A DNA stretch of 64,000 nucleotides from Ornithodoros turicata. Taxonomy: Eukaryota > Arthropoda > Arachnida > Ixodida > Argasidae. Below are positions 30,040-43,242 of the stretch, piece by piece. Where the stretch lies: contig NC_088201.1 of NCBI RefSeq assembly GCF_037126465.1, positions 194,626,403-194,690,402 of the forward strand, written 5' to 3'. Every line of letters begins with the position of its first letter. Position 1 is the first letter of the stretch. Under the pieces are notes generated by a model. The model did not search any database. It had not been told where the DNA came from and saw only the letters and a program-made list of their open reading frames with translations. The translations under genes and the position numbers were made by a program.

Positions 30040-31328
30040 GCGTTCCCGAACTCAACGACATCTTGCAATTTCACCACCGAGCGAAATTCACAGCACTTTC
30101 GAAGAAATATGTTGTTTCATACACGTAGCCATGCACGACGCCGTCTCCAAAGCAGACGATGTCTCCGAGAGAAAATAGGGGAACGGCGCCGGCGGCGAGC
30201 TGCGCTCGCATTGGTCCTCTTGGCTCTTACGGCACAATGATGTCATCAGTTCCGAGTTCTACTTATAGCTTGGTCATGACCTTGCTGACACTGCTGAGCG
30301 AGAGGAGCTAGCGCAGCGTTGCAGCCGAGCTATCGCTGTACCCGGAACAAGGACATACCACAGCTTTATACCCGTGAGCAGGTTCGAAGTGTTGGCCGCA
30401 CAGACATCTTTTGGCTACGGCACGAAGCGATTTCATGTCCTCAAGGAATAGTTGGACAGCCACTGTACGCGTTAGAAAACGCTGGATAAGTCTTTACCGG
30501 TGCTGCACCTGCAGTGTACCTGCTGCAAAGTGACTCTAACTAAGGTTTTCTCTTGTATGCAGAAGAACACACTCGATATTTTTGTATATGTTGTACAAGA
30601 AAGCTGGATCTAGAAAACTGCATTGGTTCCACACATTTCTTCTGACCTCTTCAATGCGTATTTTACGCTTGATTGTAGCGAATTTTGCAAAAAGCGCATA
30701 CTTTCCCTATCTTACCGGCAACAAAAACGAAAGTTTCGTGTCTTGCGATTTTTCCCGTTCAAGTATTCCAAGAGAAACTTCAGGCCTGTGTACACCGGTG
30801 CCTATTAGCGTGACAACCGGGATTTGGACACTGTGTAGACCATGACATCCTCTATATGCAAAAGAAACAGCGCACTTCTAGCTGCTTTCTCTGAGCCGCG
30901 GCTACCGTTCACGCGAGGCACGGTTTTCGCCAGCGCTGCGACCTTCGCGTGTGTCTAGCACTCGCCACATTGAGATCTGGGAAGTAACGTTTCGTGTGTG
31001 TGGGGGGGGGGGGGGTATGTCGAATTGCACTATTATGAACTGCCAAAAAATATTCGTAAGATTCCGTGATGGTTTTGTGAGGGCCGAGCAGGTCCGTTGG
31101 ATCGTTTCCCGGGGAATCGCGCAGCTGTATCCACTGCCATGAGGGTGTAACACCAAATTATGCAAAGGATAAATACAATAATACAAACATAACACAAATG
31201 CTATATTCCACCTGGTGATATTATATAGGCTCCATGCGCGACCTATTGGGGGCGCTATAACTTTACCTGTGGCGCCCTCTGCAACGGCGACTGTGTTCGT
31301 TCGGGGGAGCGTCTAGCACCGTCTCGCA
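30040..31328. other. Non-coding stretch, nothing recognised
   Basis: The stretch holds a GC-rich part (30180-30250), a poly-G run (about 31003-31016) and short frames without known motifs. Confidence 0.4.
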
Positions 31329-33107
31329 ATGGATCGTGCGGGAAATCACATTATAAAACATGTGGGATTTGACAGCATCGACGCGATGGGCCATTTCAGA
31401 CTGAAGACGGAAAAGAAAGACGAAGTGTTGTGCAGAAGCAACCATGTCCAGAAAGTCCTTGAGGAGGAGACGGCGACGTCGTGCTCGGTCATTGGAAAGT
31501 GCGTGTGACGAACAAGCGTGCGGAAAAAGCCGTACGATGTGAAAATACAGGTGGTCAAATAAATTTCTCATCTTCTAGAAACTCCTTGGTATCAACTTTA
31601 TCCTAGTCGATAATGTGCTGCTAGCTTCACGTCCAGGCGATGAGATTCAAGTGATGATTTGTTATCCGCTCCAATGAGCGTTCCCTCGATATTTTCTGAA
31701 CTGGGGGCTTCTAGGTAGGACAAAGCGTGCAACCCCCCTCTCGTCCTGAAGACTGACGCTGCGCGGATGTTCAGAGGTTCATATTATGATACTTGAAAAT
31801 AATCATGCCAACCTAGCTATGACAGCACAACGCGCAATTTTCACAAGTGACGTTGGCCCATGCGCCCACCTTGTTAACCTTGTTTTCTGTCTCTGAAGTT
31901 GTCCATTTGCTAGTAAACACCTAGCTGCGTTTGGGACTTTGTGTGTGTTTGTTTCTCGTCGCTCCCCTCGTCTCAGGTTTTCATCATGTCTAATAAATAG
32001 TCACCAGCTCGCTTACCTCAATGCAATTCTATCGATATTGCGGTGATGATGTTGTCGACTTTGAAACTTTCAGCTTACCCAAGAGCGATACATCGATACC
32101 GCGCACTGCACCTGTAAAGCTGGAGAGCGTGAGTCCTGCAAGCACGTCGCAGCAGTTGTTGCTAACATCAACACAGAACTGTCGCTAACAAAGACGTCAT
32201 GCCCGAACGGTTGGAAAGCACCGTCAGGAGGACAAGCCAAGCTGTACACGAAAGGGGTGTTGTTCGCAGAGATGTTCCCTCCAAAGACAGATCTCCAGAT
32301 AGAAACTTGTGACATTCCTCAAGAGGTTGCTTCACTGAATTGTTCTTTGGGAGCAGCGATGAGGGCGGAAAAATCCCTCACTGACAACTTGACATCCCTA
32401 AAACGCGTACTGCCTCGAATTCGAACACCGTCATCTGATTTCGGCGCAGCACAGTGCCATTTGGGTGCAATTGATGACTTTTCTCTCATTATGATGGACG
32501 AAGAGGAATGCGACACTGTGGCTGTGCAAACATGCAACAAAGCGCGTGTCCTGAGTGGCATTCGGTAAAGAAATTTAGATTGTCAGCAAGTTCTCAAGCA
32601 CAGCGCATAAGAATTCGTCAGAAAGATTTCGAACGCCTGGCAAAAACTCTTGCACAGAAGAAATGTTCTTTCAGTAGGGCATGTGCATATGGCATCAGAC
32701 AGGAAACAACAGCACGGAAAGAGTACGAGGACCTATACAACTGCACTATTATCCGCGTGGGTGCAGTTGTCTGTAAGGTCCAGCCATGGCTCTGCTGTTG
32801 CCCAGGTGGTATAATAGAAGACGACACAGACATTTGCCTGCTCGAGATCAAAGCTCCACTCCGCTGCTGTGATAAACCAGTCACTAATACTAATGGCACT
32901 ACTATTAATGTAGATTACTTAGAAATGAGGGATCGTAAGCTTGAACTAAAAGAAAGCCATGTTTATTATACTCAGGTGCAATTATGCATGTACGTCCTGA
33001 ATGCTCCTTTATGTCACCTCTTCGTTTACTCTCCACTTAAGTCCGAAACTGTGACTGTGCAAAAGAACAACGAGTTTCTACGAGAGTTAATCCCCAAAAT
33101 GGAGTAG
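31329..33107 (+). pseudogene. SWIM zinc-finger / YqaJ-type nuclease gene, frameshifted
   Basis: A possible first exon at 31329-31550 encodes MDRAGNHIIKHVGFDSIDAM and continues with KKDEVLCRSNHVQKVLEEE. The main exon starts after a TTTCAG acceptor at about 32073. It encodes a SWIM zinc finger (HCTCKAGERESCKHVAAVV, pattern CxC...CxH) and then SCPNGWKAPSGGQAKLYTKG. After a frameshift near 32535 a YqaJ-like PD-(D/E)XK exonuclease domain follows, with GGIIEDDTD, LLEIKAPL and VYYTQVQLCMYVLNA as the catalytic core. It stops at 33107. YqaJ proteins are phage or viral recombination nucleases, and the combination with SWIM is repetitive in some animal genomes, so this copy may be a transposon gene. The frame break argues against function. 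Confidence 0.75.
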
Positions 33108-33119
33108 TTCTACTTCAAC

Positions 33120-34290
33120 TATTTCATGAGAGAGATAGACATCTGAGGAGCGCTTATTATACCCACAGTTCTTCGTTTCTGTAGCAAACTTAGTAGGACG
33201 GCAGATGCAAGAATTGCTTTCCCATGCAAAGTATTTCAAATGTGCAGTAATGACTTCTTCAACGTAGACTTATGCTATATTTGTCGGGACCGGTTACATG
33301 TGCAGTGCTATATATGAGTAGTGCATCACTGTGATATATTTATGAATAAGACAGGACACGTAGCCTTGTGGAACTGCGGTTCTATGTACGTAACAATGTG
33401 GTTTCATATTTTACATCCCATCTATACACTGTATTATATATTTTACAGTACAAAAATTTCAAAGGGTTAGCACGAAGCTCTCATGATATTTTTCAACGTA
33501 TGCGAGACATACTGGATGAGTAAGAAACAACTTTGAAAGAAACGACATTCAGGAGAAGTAACTATAACTTATGGCTAGGATTTCCAGTTGTCAGCTGATA
33601 TAATTCCCGAAAGTCTCAGAAAAAGGGCTGATTTTGCCGACACATAGAACATGTTGCACATTTGAGCAAGTCTGTTAAGTGAGAACAGGATGGCCTTCTG
33701 CAACTGGAACTTCTAAACCGTCCTGCGTACATCCTCAAATGTCCCATTTCGATATCTCACCACTTCTGGTTTATAACTGTGACGCTGCCTCTAATGCAGG
33801 TTATTGAATGTGATGCTCCTCAGAAGGACTCGTACAGATCGGACGATTCCGAAACTTAGCAAGGATCATATCCACCAGAAGTATACCGATAAATTTTTAT
33901 TAACATAATCAGTTTATTTAATTACAATTACGGTATTTGTTGAGTAAATACATAGTAAGCCATTTTCTGCAACGGGCACCTTATGAATGGGTCGGGGCTG
34001 GGGGTATGAAACCGTCCCTTTAAAGGTTATGTTCGTATTGTCCCACTTTCCATGTTTTTTTTGTTTTTTTTTGTAGCGTCCATTTCCCTGGAAAATTATG
34101 AAATTCTTGAACATATCACGCAAATTTGCTCAGCCTACTGACGGCAGTTATCTGCGGTAATTCGTTTTCATCTAAAGAATTATAAATTTATCGTCGGAGG
34201 GCTTTCAATAAATACCGGGAACTGGAAACCCTATTTATGACCGATAAAAAAACAGAAGTGCCAGAGATCTGACCTCTAGAAAAGTATAAA
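33120..34290. other. Non-coding stretch with one TTAA-type repeat end
   Basis: No protein recognised. Around 34008-34025 the sequence ACCGTCCCTTTAAAGG resembles the TTAA-flanked repeat ends seen elsewhere in the window. Confidence 0.4.
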
Positions 34291-34295
34291 CGTTA

Positions 34296-35031
34296 GGTGT
34301 TTAGAATGGGGTTTTGTAAGGTAACAAGAACGCAGGACATGCGTACAATTTTGTCAACATGAAACCTCAGCTCTGGTGTTAAGCGGCCCTCAAGATAGAA
34401 AACATTTTAATTCGTTGTACGCACCGCTCAACGTGGATGCGGTGAGATGCTATTCTGTAGGTCCTCTCTACCTGAGCTGCTGTAAACTGCTGCCCCATTC
34501 TTCTGAAAGGAGGCATTCCAAGGGTGACACGTTTTTCTAGGAGACTCGAATGAATATGTGGGAAGCCCTTGTCCGCCATGACCATGTCACCTGGTTCAAG
34601 AAGGTTCCTGAATACCACAGTTTCCAGCTATGTATGTATCACTAGCCCTTTCACCATATGCAGAAGATACAAATGACACTAGCCCACTTGGACTAATACC
34701 AACCAGAAATTGTTTGTAATTACTGCAGGTGTTTACCTGTTCAGTGGGCACCTCAGTGCAGTCAATAATGACCCTGCAGTTAGGATAGGTAGCACGGAAT
34801 GTTCCTGGCATTGTTTCTTGAACGACATCCCTTGAGACCCACCTCACCCATCCCCATGTCTTAGGAGATAATGAGTCCAGTACATAGTAAAACGTACGTG
34901 ATGCTGTCGTTCTGTGCACACTGAAAAGCACTCCAAGTGCAGAAAAGGTCAAGCCATGTTTTAGCTTCATTACAAACAGAAGCAGCTTGTCTCCCATGCT
35001 GAGGTCCATGCACCGGGCATCTCTGGTCTGA
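34296..35031 (-). pseudogene. DDE_Tnp_4 (PIF/Harbinger-type) transposase remnant
   Basis: An exon begins after a TTTTCAG acceptor (complement of about 35031-35037) and encodes a helix-turn-helix part (LKHGLTFSALGVLFSVHRTT). The catalytic core follows: the first aspartate in NCRVIIDCTEVPTEQ, the second in DMVMADKGFPHIHS and the glutamate in RIHVERCVQRIK. A frameshift near 34615 and another near 34382 separate the pieces; the C-terminal LTPELRFHVDKIVRMSCVLV runs to about 34296. Such transposases are often joined to THAP domains, and a THAP gene lies 5 kb upstream on the same strand. Confidence 0.82.
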
Positions 35032-35352
35032 AAATAATTGTGGTACTGAATATAGAAACACCCTGAAACAGAGGTATATTTGAAGTCGCAGCCACAGCAT
35101 GAAACAGTAAATGTTGAGATAGCATTGGAGTAGAAAAAAAATTGTTACTGAATTATGGGGATGAACACGTAGATCCAAGCAGGGGGCTTGCACAGAATCA
35201 ACTATCTCGTGGACATGAAAAAGAAAGAAAAAAATGGAGACTCTGCCGTGCACCAGTCACTGCTGACAATGAAACCATGGTTCCAAGTTCCAATAATACA
35301 GGAAGGAAACGGTGTGGATCACAACCATAAGATCACAAAATGTGTCTATTGA

Positions 35353-35800
35353 TTAAAGGTACAAAAATTGCGCAAAATGGCACAGTAAAGTAGATGTCAT
35401 ACTGGTGAAATGGACCAAAAATGGCATTAATTGGGAACAGTAAGAAGGATGTAAACACAAAGCAATAAACAGAATGATGGGTGCAATAAGATCAACCGGA
35501 GTCAGAAATTTGAGGACCAGCATGAACACAGCAAACGGGGCTCCTCCAAGGTCCCTCAAGATGTGTAGCCATGAAATCCCCTTGGTTGTACTTCTGGAAG
35601 ACTTTGAGTCTTCCCCACCCACATCACGTTTATCAGGGGCAGCCAGATCCTCTACATCAGCCATGTATGACACCTGTGTCGATATGGCATCCCCCATCAC
35701 AGCACAACACATGAGAAGTATGCCATTGTGTGGCTGGACGGTTGACTCCTCAATGGTCTGGGTAGACATCTATAGCAATATACCGACAATGCGACTAGAT
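35353..35800 (-). other. Possible exon of unknown gene
   Basis: A minus-strand frame of 138 codons starts near MSTQTIEESTVQPHNGILLM after a possible acceptor (CCCAGACCATT). It has a polar part (KRDVGGEDSKSSRSTTKG) and a hydrophobic part (APFAVFMLVLKFLTP). It lies between the THAP gene and the DDE transposase on the same strand and could be an exon joining them. No domain is recognised. Confidence 0.25.
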
Positions 35801-36039
35801 TATATATCAATAACTTATATCTCGAATAGTAATATATATATCGAGCATTAACTCTTATCAATGTCGACTCGACAACGCGGTGACCTTGGCTCGCGAACAA
35901 AGATGGGGACCCAGCAAGCCTCTACACTCTTGGCACATACGTGGTGACCCCTCGGTTTGTAACATAAATCGTGGCCCCCTTCCCGAACAATAGTCCCATC
36001 TCCTTAAATAGCGACCGGGTGTATAATTTCTTGTTCAGT

Positions 36040-36110
36040 TTAGCATTGATGATGTCCGTCGCATGACGGACGAAACGTCTGAGTAAAACTTGTTATTTTG
36101 TTAAGTCGGA
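36040..36110. repeat. Possible Penelope-type retroelement tail
   Basis: The sequence GATGATGTCCGTCGCATGACG, followed by GACGAAACGTCTGAGTAA, forms a small hairpin. It resembles the 3' tails of Penelope-like elements. No coding part lies next to it. Confidence 0.35.
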
Positions 36111-36253
36111 TTTCTCGACTTTTTTGTACAGGCAGACAAGCACATTCGAAAAACGGGGGGAAGAAAAAACAACTGATTTGTATGTTCAATGACACAGCAA
36201 CATGCAGGCAGAGGCGACACTGTTTCAAGATATTGTAAGCCTGTGCGTTTGTA

Positions 36254-37387
36254 CAGGGTCGGCCACACTTAAAAGTATCGCGGGAGCGCATGACCTGCAA
36301 GTATGCCAGCGCCGCGCAACGGATGCTCCTGGGTTTGAGACCACGCCCCTGACGAACGTTCGCCACCTCTCGGTTGGGTGCGTCATTGCTCTCATAATAC
36401 GGCCAGGCGGGGGGTGACCCACTTGCTGTTGATATTCTATCGATGTTTCGATCAGTGCGTGGCTCGACATAATCTCTGTCTTATCGGAATCGAGAAGTAA
36501 AAGTAAAAGATTACGCCGCGCCACGCACTGATCAAAACATCGCCAGCAGAGATTGAATAGCAACAGCAGGTGGATCTCCCCTCGCTGGGTCTCCCCGCCC
36601 GCCTGTGTTACGAGAGCAATGACGGACCCAACCGGGACGTGGCAAACATTCGCTAGGCGCGAGCTCTCAAACCCAGGAGCATCCGTTACGTGGCGCTGGC
36701 GTACTTGTAGGTCATGCGCTCCCGCGATACTTTTAAGGGCAACCTCCATGGAGCGAATTTTCGCAACGAAGTTCGCGCGGCAGACTGCCACGCGCGTTCC
36801 GCCGCCAGTTGTTCGCCGGCACCAGCTCCATGGAGCGAAAAACCAGCGGACGGCGTCGGGAAGTCATGCTGTGATGTCACTGTTGCCAGTGTATAAGGTG
36901 AAAGCTTAGTGAAATCAATTGCTCGAAAACGTGCATTTAATGTCACAAATTTTGCAACTAAATCTAACATCAGTCTGGAAAGATGCGCCCAGTAACGTAC
37001 CGAAAAGCATATTCACTACTGTGAAAAGAAAACATGTTTCTTGGCAGAGAATGCCTCACGTTCTAACGATACAGTTGGCGAAACAGCGAGCAGACGACAG
37101 CATCCAGTTGCAAGAAGAGGACGATGACGATGATTCACGAGAGCAGACTACCACGTGCAGGCGATCTGGCGTAGATTCTTAGCGGAAAAGCACTTTGATT
37201 GGTTCATCTGCAGTTGACGCTTCCGGAATCGCGGACGCTGGGCGAAAATATCTGGCATGGGCAGATCGGCGGCGGACGCTCACATTTTTGACGCCTCGCG
37301 CAGGGCGTCCGACGCTGAGCGAAGTTCGCAGCTTTTTCGCTGTACATTCGCTCCATGGAGGTTGCCCTTTAAGTGTGGCCGACCCTG
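36254..37387. mobile_element. DNA element with ~40-bp terminal repeats, CAGGGTCGGCC ends
   Basis: The left end reads CAGGGTCGGCCACACTTAA, and after the nested foldback MITE it continues GGGCAACCTCCATGGAGCGAA. The right end (37347-37387) is the full uninterrupted inverse. The interior holds no recognisable transposase, so it is non-autonomous. I found no clear target duplication at its ends. Confidence 0.8.
36273..36732. mobile_element. 460-bp foldback MITE nested in the terminal repeat
   Basis: The ends read AAGTATCGCGGGAGCGCATG and its inverse, and the arms of about 170-200 bp are imperfect inverses of each other. The central ~100 bp contains a CAGTGCGTGGC/GCCACGCACTG pair. It is flanked by TTAA on both sides (36269-36272, 36733-36736). 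The uninterrupted TTAA is visible in the opposite terminal repeat of the host element near 37370. This marks it as a TTAA-inserting element. Confidence 0.9.
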
Positions 37388-37399
37388 TGCGACCGACGT

Positions 37400-40210
37400 G
37401 CATGTGCACTTTTGTGCGGGTGGCGAACGCCACACAGCACGTTATCACGTATCTTCAACGACAAAGCATTCCGAAAGCACATCAAGCATAAAGCGTATAC
37501 CCTTAGACACACACCGTTCCTGACTCAGCAGAACTGTCCCTGTGTTCATTGTGCAAAGAAGCGCAGAAAACGTATGCAATACAACGAAATCACAGATCCA
37601 TTTACCTGCATCAGCAGTTTGTCCGTTATGGCATCGAAAGCTTGAGTCCCGTAATGCCTCCTTCACGTCATCTGCACGGTGATCGCTTCCGACTGCGATT
37701 TTGCTTCGTCAACGACTTGTATTTCACAAACAGAGTGGCACTCGTGCTATCCTCACGCAAACGTCCAGCGAAAATGATGAACGAAAAGCTACAAAACTAG
37801 CAAGACCATGTGCAAGCACCCTCGCGAGTTTCAAATCCGTTGACAGGACCGAAAATGTGGAGCGGCAAATCCCGGAGCCTCGAATATGAGTTGGGAGGCG
37901 CATTATGCGTGTATCTGTATGTTTTCACTTTTCCGTTTTACTTTCTAATTATCAAAGCGGTGCACAATCATTGTTTGTACATGGCACATTAGCAGAGCAA
38001 ACTTTTCACCTATGCGTCTTATTGCATGCGAGCTGCCGTTTCACGCAGACTCACGTTTTGAGGGCACTGTTGGCGGCAGGTGGGAGTAATTCGCCATCTT
38101 CCCATGCATTTCTCCCTATTCAGCGCGTCAAATGGCGGCAGCAGCCATCAGACGTCCCACAGTTATTAGCACAGAAATATCTCTCCCCATACTTGGCGCA
38201 AAGTATAAAGTGTCTGGGCACACTGTGGCTAAAGTTGGATGATTGTTTGGATCCAAGTGGATTACAGACTCAATCCAAGCCATCCAACTGGCAACTTGTC
38301 CAAGCCAAGCCTAAATGCTCCTAATGTCAACAAGAAGCACAGCGAAGGCGAAGATAATGCGAAATCGTCGGTTTGTGAATTGAGGAAACGTATTTTTCGA
38401 AGTTCTTGATCTACAGTATGCTGCACAGTTTTGTGAAATTGGTGATTTGTGGCTTCCGGGCTTCAAGCCTTGTTTACGTCGTCGCGTTTGTTGGAGTAGT
38501 GTTGTCGGTGCTTTGGCCTTTACATTTGCGTGCCATTTACCACTTCTACCATGAACGATGACCTTCGTTCGTTTTCGTGAATTCGTTTCAAGTTTAGCGA
38601 AGTGAAGAACGCAGCATATGGATCATCGTGCTAGCTGCATCATTCAATTGAACTATTAACAGATGCGTCAGGTTGTTTGCATCGAATGAACTGCGCATGT
38701 TGACGGTACTTCGCACAGAGCTCTGTAGGTCGATGTGCGATATCACACCGTGATTCAGGCAGAATAGCTATTCGAATGCACGAAGTAGAGGGAAATGTGT
38801 AGGTGAATGAGAGAGCAACACACAACTTTGTTGCAACAAAGAAAATCTGTTTACTAATGCGAGTCACAACTTCATTAGAGAACAGTACAGTAAAATTAAG
38901 CTGTTTCACGAGGTAGTCGACAGACATGTAGCTGCTGCTGCCAAGGAGCATGTAAAAACGTAGTTGGATGGGATGCTGTTCTACAGCGCTACGTCTGAGC
39001 AAACTATACTTGCGTCAATCTTTTTTTAAAGTATGCTTCCTAGAAAAGGGAAGAAAAATGTGGAGGTACAGTCTTTCAGTTTCCCATCTGTAAATCAGGA
39101 TGACATCAGGTGCTTCTGATGCATTTGGGTGTGATAAGCTTCGTAATTTTTCTCTTTTCTCAGTGCAACTGGACCTCAGGTAAAGGAAGTCAAATATACA
39201 GTTCTCGCAGTTAATGGTCACAAATGCTGAATGTTGTCAAACGTGCCTTGCATAGTTTATTTTTGCACTAAAATAATTTTACGTCATACATACGCATTGA
39301 TATTGCCACTAATTAGTAGATATGATACATGATTGGAGTTCAGACAGTGATCATGTTCAACCAAAATTGGGGCTCAACTGATTCAGGGTAATAATCAGTA
39401 GGAGATGAGTTTAACTCAAAATAGTCAGACCGTAAATATAATGTTGTAGGTACACAGGCTGTTCGACACGGGTACACCTCTATATTAAAGGAATGGATGG
39501 TGATCATGAGTGGTCTACTTTATTGTATCGAATACAATTAACACAGAATTTATGAATGGTCAATATTCCTGCATAACGTTATTATTAATTGAGATTCATA
39601 ATGCGAGGCTTATAATTTTGCAATAAATAAGGAAATGGGCTTTGTTTGAGAGGGCATTGTTAATAAAATAAGGGAATTTGTGAATTTCATCAATCAAGAG
39701 ATGATTCTATTTTGTTTCAGTGAAAATAAAATTGCATTGACTTTCTCTGTAACAAGCTGTGACTGTATTACACAGAAGCATTCACCACACCACACCACAC
39801 TGCACTGTCAGTGTCGGTACTCCCCATATAAAAGAGATGATCGACTGAGCAGCCACGATGTAGAACATGTTGTAGCACAAACCTGCTTGATGTAGTCAGT
39901 CGTAGTGTCCGCGCACTTTGCTGGAGATTCTTCCTTGGTTTTGGTATAATTGCACAAAGATTTAAGCCATAGTTTTGTGGTTAGTACATGAATTTTAGTC
40001 ATGTAACATGTGCTAGATGAATATGCCTCACACAAACTATCTGGCCACCCTTTTTTGGCTTTTCTGGCTTTTAAAAATTACATTTATGCAGCATCATGTA
40101 TTTTTAATTAGTACTTTACTTTTTAAAGGATTTGAAAACCCTTGCTCAAGCAAAAAGTACGCTGCAAGCAGACTTTCAACTGAATGGCCCAAGTGATGCC
40201 GTTCCTGTGT
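37400..40210. other. Non-coding stretch, nothing recognised
   Basis: Only short frames without known motifs on either strand. Moderately AT-rich from 39200 onward. Confidence 0.4.
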
Positions 40211-40217
40211 CATGGCT

Positions 40218-41382
40218 TCATGGCAAATGCTTGAAGAGGTTTGCATCTGAGACACACTTTGCTGTTGGATACTCTTCCATGACCTGCACACAAGCACAAG
40301 CAGGATAAAAATGAGAAAATTCTCAAATAAGTACAGAGGCACACTGACACTAAAAGGAATGAAACAGTGTAAGCTCCATCACCTGAACATGTATACTTTG
40401 TTGACCTGGTGCCGGAACGCTAGGGCATGCACCAGGCTTCAGTACAGCTCGGCTGTGTCCACTATCAAAGAAGCATTGCTGAAAATGAGTGGAGCACATG
40501 AGGTCGTGTTTGCAGTCAGTGTAGGATTCCACATTCACTTCCTCAAGTCGCTGAACCACCCATTTCGAATATCTTTCTTTATGTTGTTGTGGGAGCCTGT
40601 GAGGGCGACAAATTTTCATTAGCAATGTTACAGAAACAACAGAAGTAGTGCCCTTTTTATCTTTATGTAGCATACGCATAATACACCTTCAAATGTGTCG
40701 GAAAAAGCTATAGGATCTCCAGCTGCAGGTGCATGCATCCCCATCGCAACAGAGCCTTCTCGAGTGGAGCTGTTAATGGAATGGTGCAGCATCTGCTTGC
40801 CATATTCCCAGAGTGAAAATATCTGAGTGCTTGTATTACCTTGAGGAAAATAAAAGGTGCTCCTATAATGTGTGTGTACTGGTATCTAAAATACAGTTTT
40901 TCCTTAGTAACAAATCAACAATAGTATAAATAAAGTAATAAGGTAAATAATAAATAAATATAAAATATAAATATAAATAAAGTAAATAAATAATAAAGTA
41001 ATCAAACAAATATAAGTAACTGGGATAAGGTGGGTGCTAAGCGGCATGCTACCTTGCGGCATGTACCCTCTAGTGAATACTGTGTTAGTAAAATACTTCT
41101 GATGTTGAAATTTATAGGTTTGTGTGAATATTACAAATATAAAGCTATGTTTGTACATATTGGCACTCTGATGTACAAAGCTGCACGGCCAGGGAAAATA
41201 CAAACTTATTTTACTCAAAAACACAGTGGAAGAATTTCACACACATGAAAGTAGGAAAAGCAGGCTACTTACTTTAGGAAAGATGCTCCTGATCCACCCT
41301 CTCTGCACTGGTTGCAGTTCTCTTTTATGCATTTATTGGGCAACAACAATGACAACTTTATTTTAAGATAGGGGAGTTCCAT
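40218..41382 (-). CDS. Three-exon THAP-domain gene
   Basis: Exons on the minus strand are 41382-41273, 40596-40383 and 40283-40218, with consensus GT-AG sites and consistent phase (110 + 214 + 66 nt, 129 codons plus stop). Exon 1 carries the first cysteines (CIKENCNQC). Across the junction comes ASFLKLPQQHKERYSKWV, exon 2 continues with LMCSTHFQQCFF (C-x2-H pair) and ends with the AVLKPGACPSVP motif typical of THAP domains. THAP domains bind DNA through a C2CH zinc. Exon 3 adds 22 residues only. The protein is therefore little more than a THAP domain. It may be a domesticated or truncated transposon gene. Confidence 0.78.
40905..41015. repeat. AAAT/AAATA microsatellite-like stretch
   Basis: A run of AAATA, AAAT and TAAAG units (for example AATAATAAATAAATATAAAA). 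It lies in the first intron of the THAP gene. Confidence 0.8.
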
Positions 41383-43242
41383 CGCCAGAGGTGAATGGGG
41401 AGTTTCATGTTTATGTTGCTGACTTCCGAAACAGAGCGTCGAAGCTCTCGAATTTCGGCTCCATTTACAGGCATCGGTAACCACGATATCTTTGAAATCG
41501 CCAATAAACTCACTAATTAAAGACACGTTCACGCGTTTTATGGCTTGACAGGTTTGACAACCGCGGAATAGAAACCGAAATCTAAGTAGGCTCGAGCTAG
41601 AAAGCTCAGAGGTGGAGGCCAGTCTAAAAGAACACATCGGAACAATAAAACACACAAGATATGACCCCACTCTATATTTAATCGCTTTTTATCACGTTTC
41701 ACACGTCTTTGTTTGGTACACACAATGAGAAAACGACAAACATGAACCAAAACCATTGTTCAGATTTCCTCCGCCAAAACTAGCGCGCTCCGCCAGTTCT
41801 GGCCTGGCAACACGGGGACGCCTAACGGCGGCTTCCTTAGTTTGACGGCAGTGTCGGATGAGCTCCGGTGACCTGGTTGGCGGCTCCACGGGTGCACTCT
41901 CCTCCCGTTCTCGCACGCAATAGCTTCCGCTCGAAGGAGTGCGAGAAGGAACGGGGAAGTTATTGCCGGAGGAACGACGAATGGGGGTAAAGCGCGCATT
42001 TGACACCTCGCGACTCCCTTTTTTTCTTAGAGTGAGTTCTCACAGGATTGTGCCATATTCATTCAATTAGTCAATCAAATCAATCATCTTTTTTTATTCC
42101 ATTCCTTCAGACAATGCACACAATTATCATAGAACTGAAGGAACCAGAGGGCAATCCCGTTTAAAGGATCCTTCGTGATTTTTTTAAGAATTAGTCGGTC
42201 AAGCACTAGTTTGGAGCTAAGTAAGGCTACAAGGTATACAATACAATAAGACAATAAACAAACAAACGAAATCAGGACAGATGAATGGAATTCAAGAGAT
42301 AACAACAAACAACCAGAGAAATAAAACTGCATTATGACTTAACACATGCCTCAGTCGATTTATACGCAAAGAAAAATGACGAATGTAAATTTATTATACC
42401 TCGAGACAATTGCTTCCACTCACAGGCTCTTCAAAACAAAAATCACAGCCTCCCATAGTTTGTTTTCACCAAAGGTAATCTCAACCTGCCACCTGCACAA
42501 GTCCTCGCGCTTTGGTTCGAACTGAGGTGACTAAAATTAATTTTTGGCAAGATGAGATTAAGGTTTAAGGTGCGATGTGTGAGGTTTACTACACTGTAAG
42601 AAATTATATCATGAACTCTAAGGATATTAATGTCATTATATGAGACATGAGAGAAAAATGGCAAGTCAAACAAGATCCTAACAGTACGGTTCTGTATTAT
42701 GTGAGCAGCACGAAGATATGTTTTGTAAGTTTAGCCCCAGACAAGAGCACAGTTAGATATGTGGGAATGTACAAAGGCATTATATAAATTGAGTAAGATA
42801 GACAATGGGAAAAACTTTCGGGTTCTCACAAGGACACGTACACCATACGAGATCCTGCTGACAATATGTTTAATGTGCAATGTAAAACGAACAGGTCTGT
42901 CAAACACGACTCCTAAAGATTTGATTTCATGATGAAATTGTGACGAACTTCCCAGAATGGATACTGAAGTCGGCGTGACAACATTATGCTTATGAGAATA
43001 AAAAAAAATAATTGACACTGTTTTATTTGCGTTTAACTGTCATTTATTAGAATGACACCAATGAATGAGATTACCAATGTCTATATTTAATTTTAACGAT
43101 AGATCATCGATATCGTCACCTGGAGTTGGACGGACTAAAAATAATACGGATATATCCTACCTGCTAGTAGCAAAGTAGTGTCACTTGCATACAAAAGTAC
43201 TTCAGAAAATTCAATGTGCTCAGGGAGGTCGTTAATATACAG

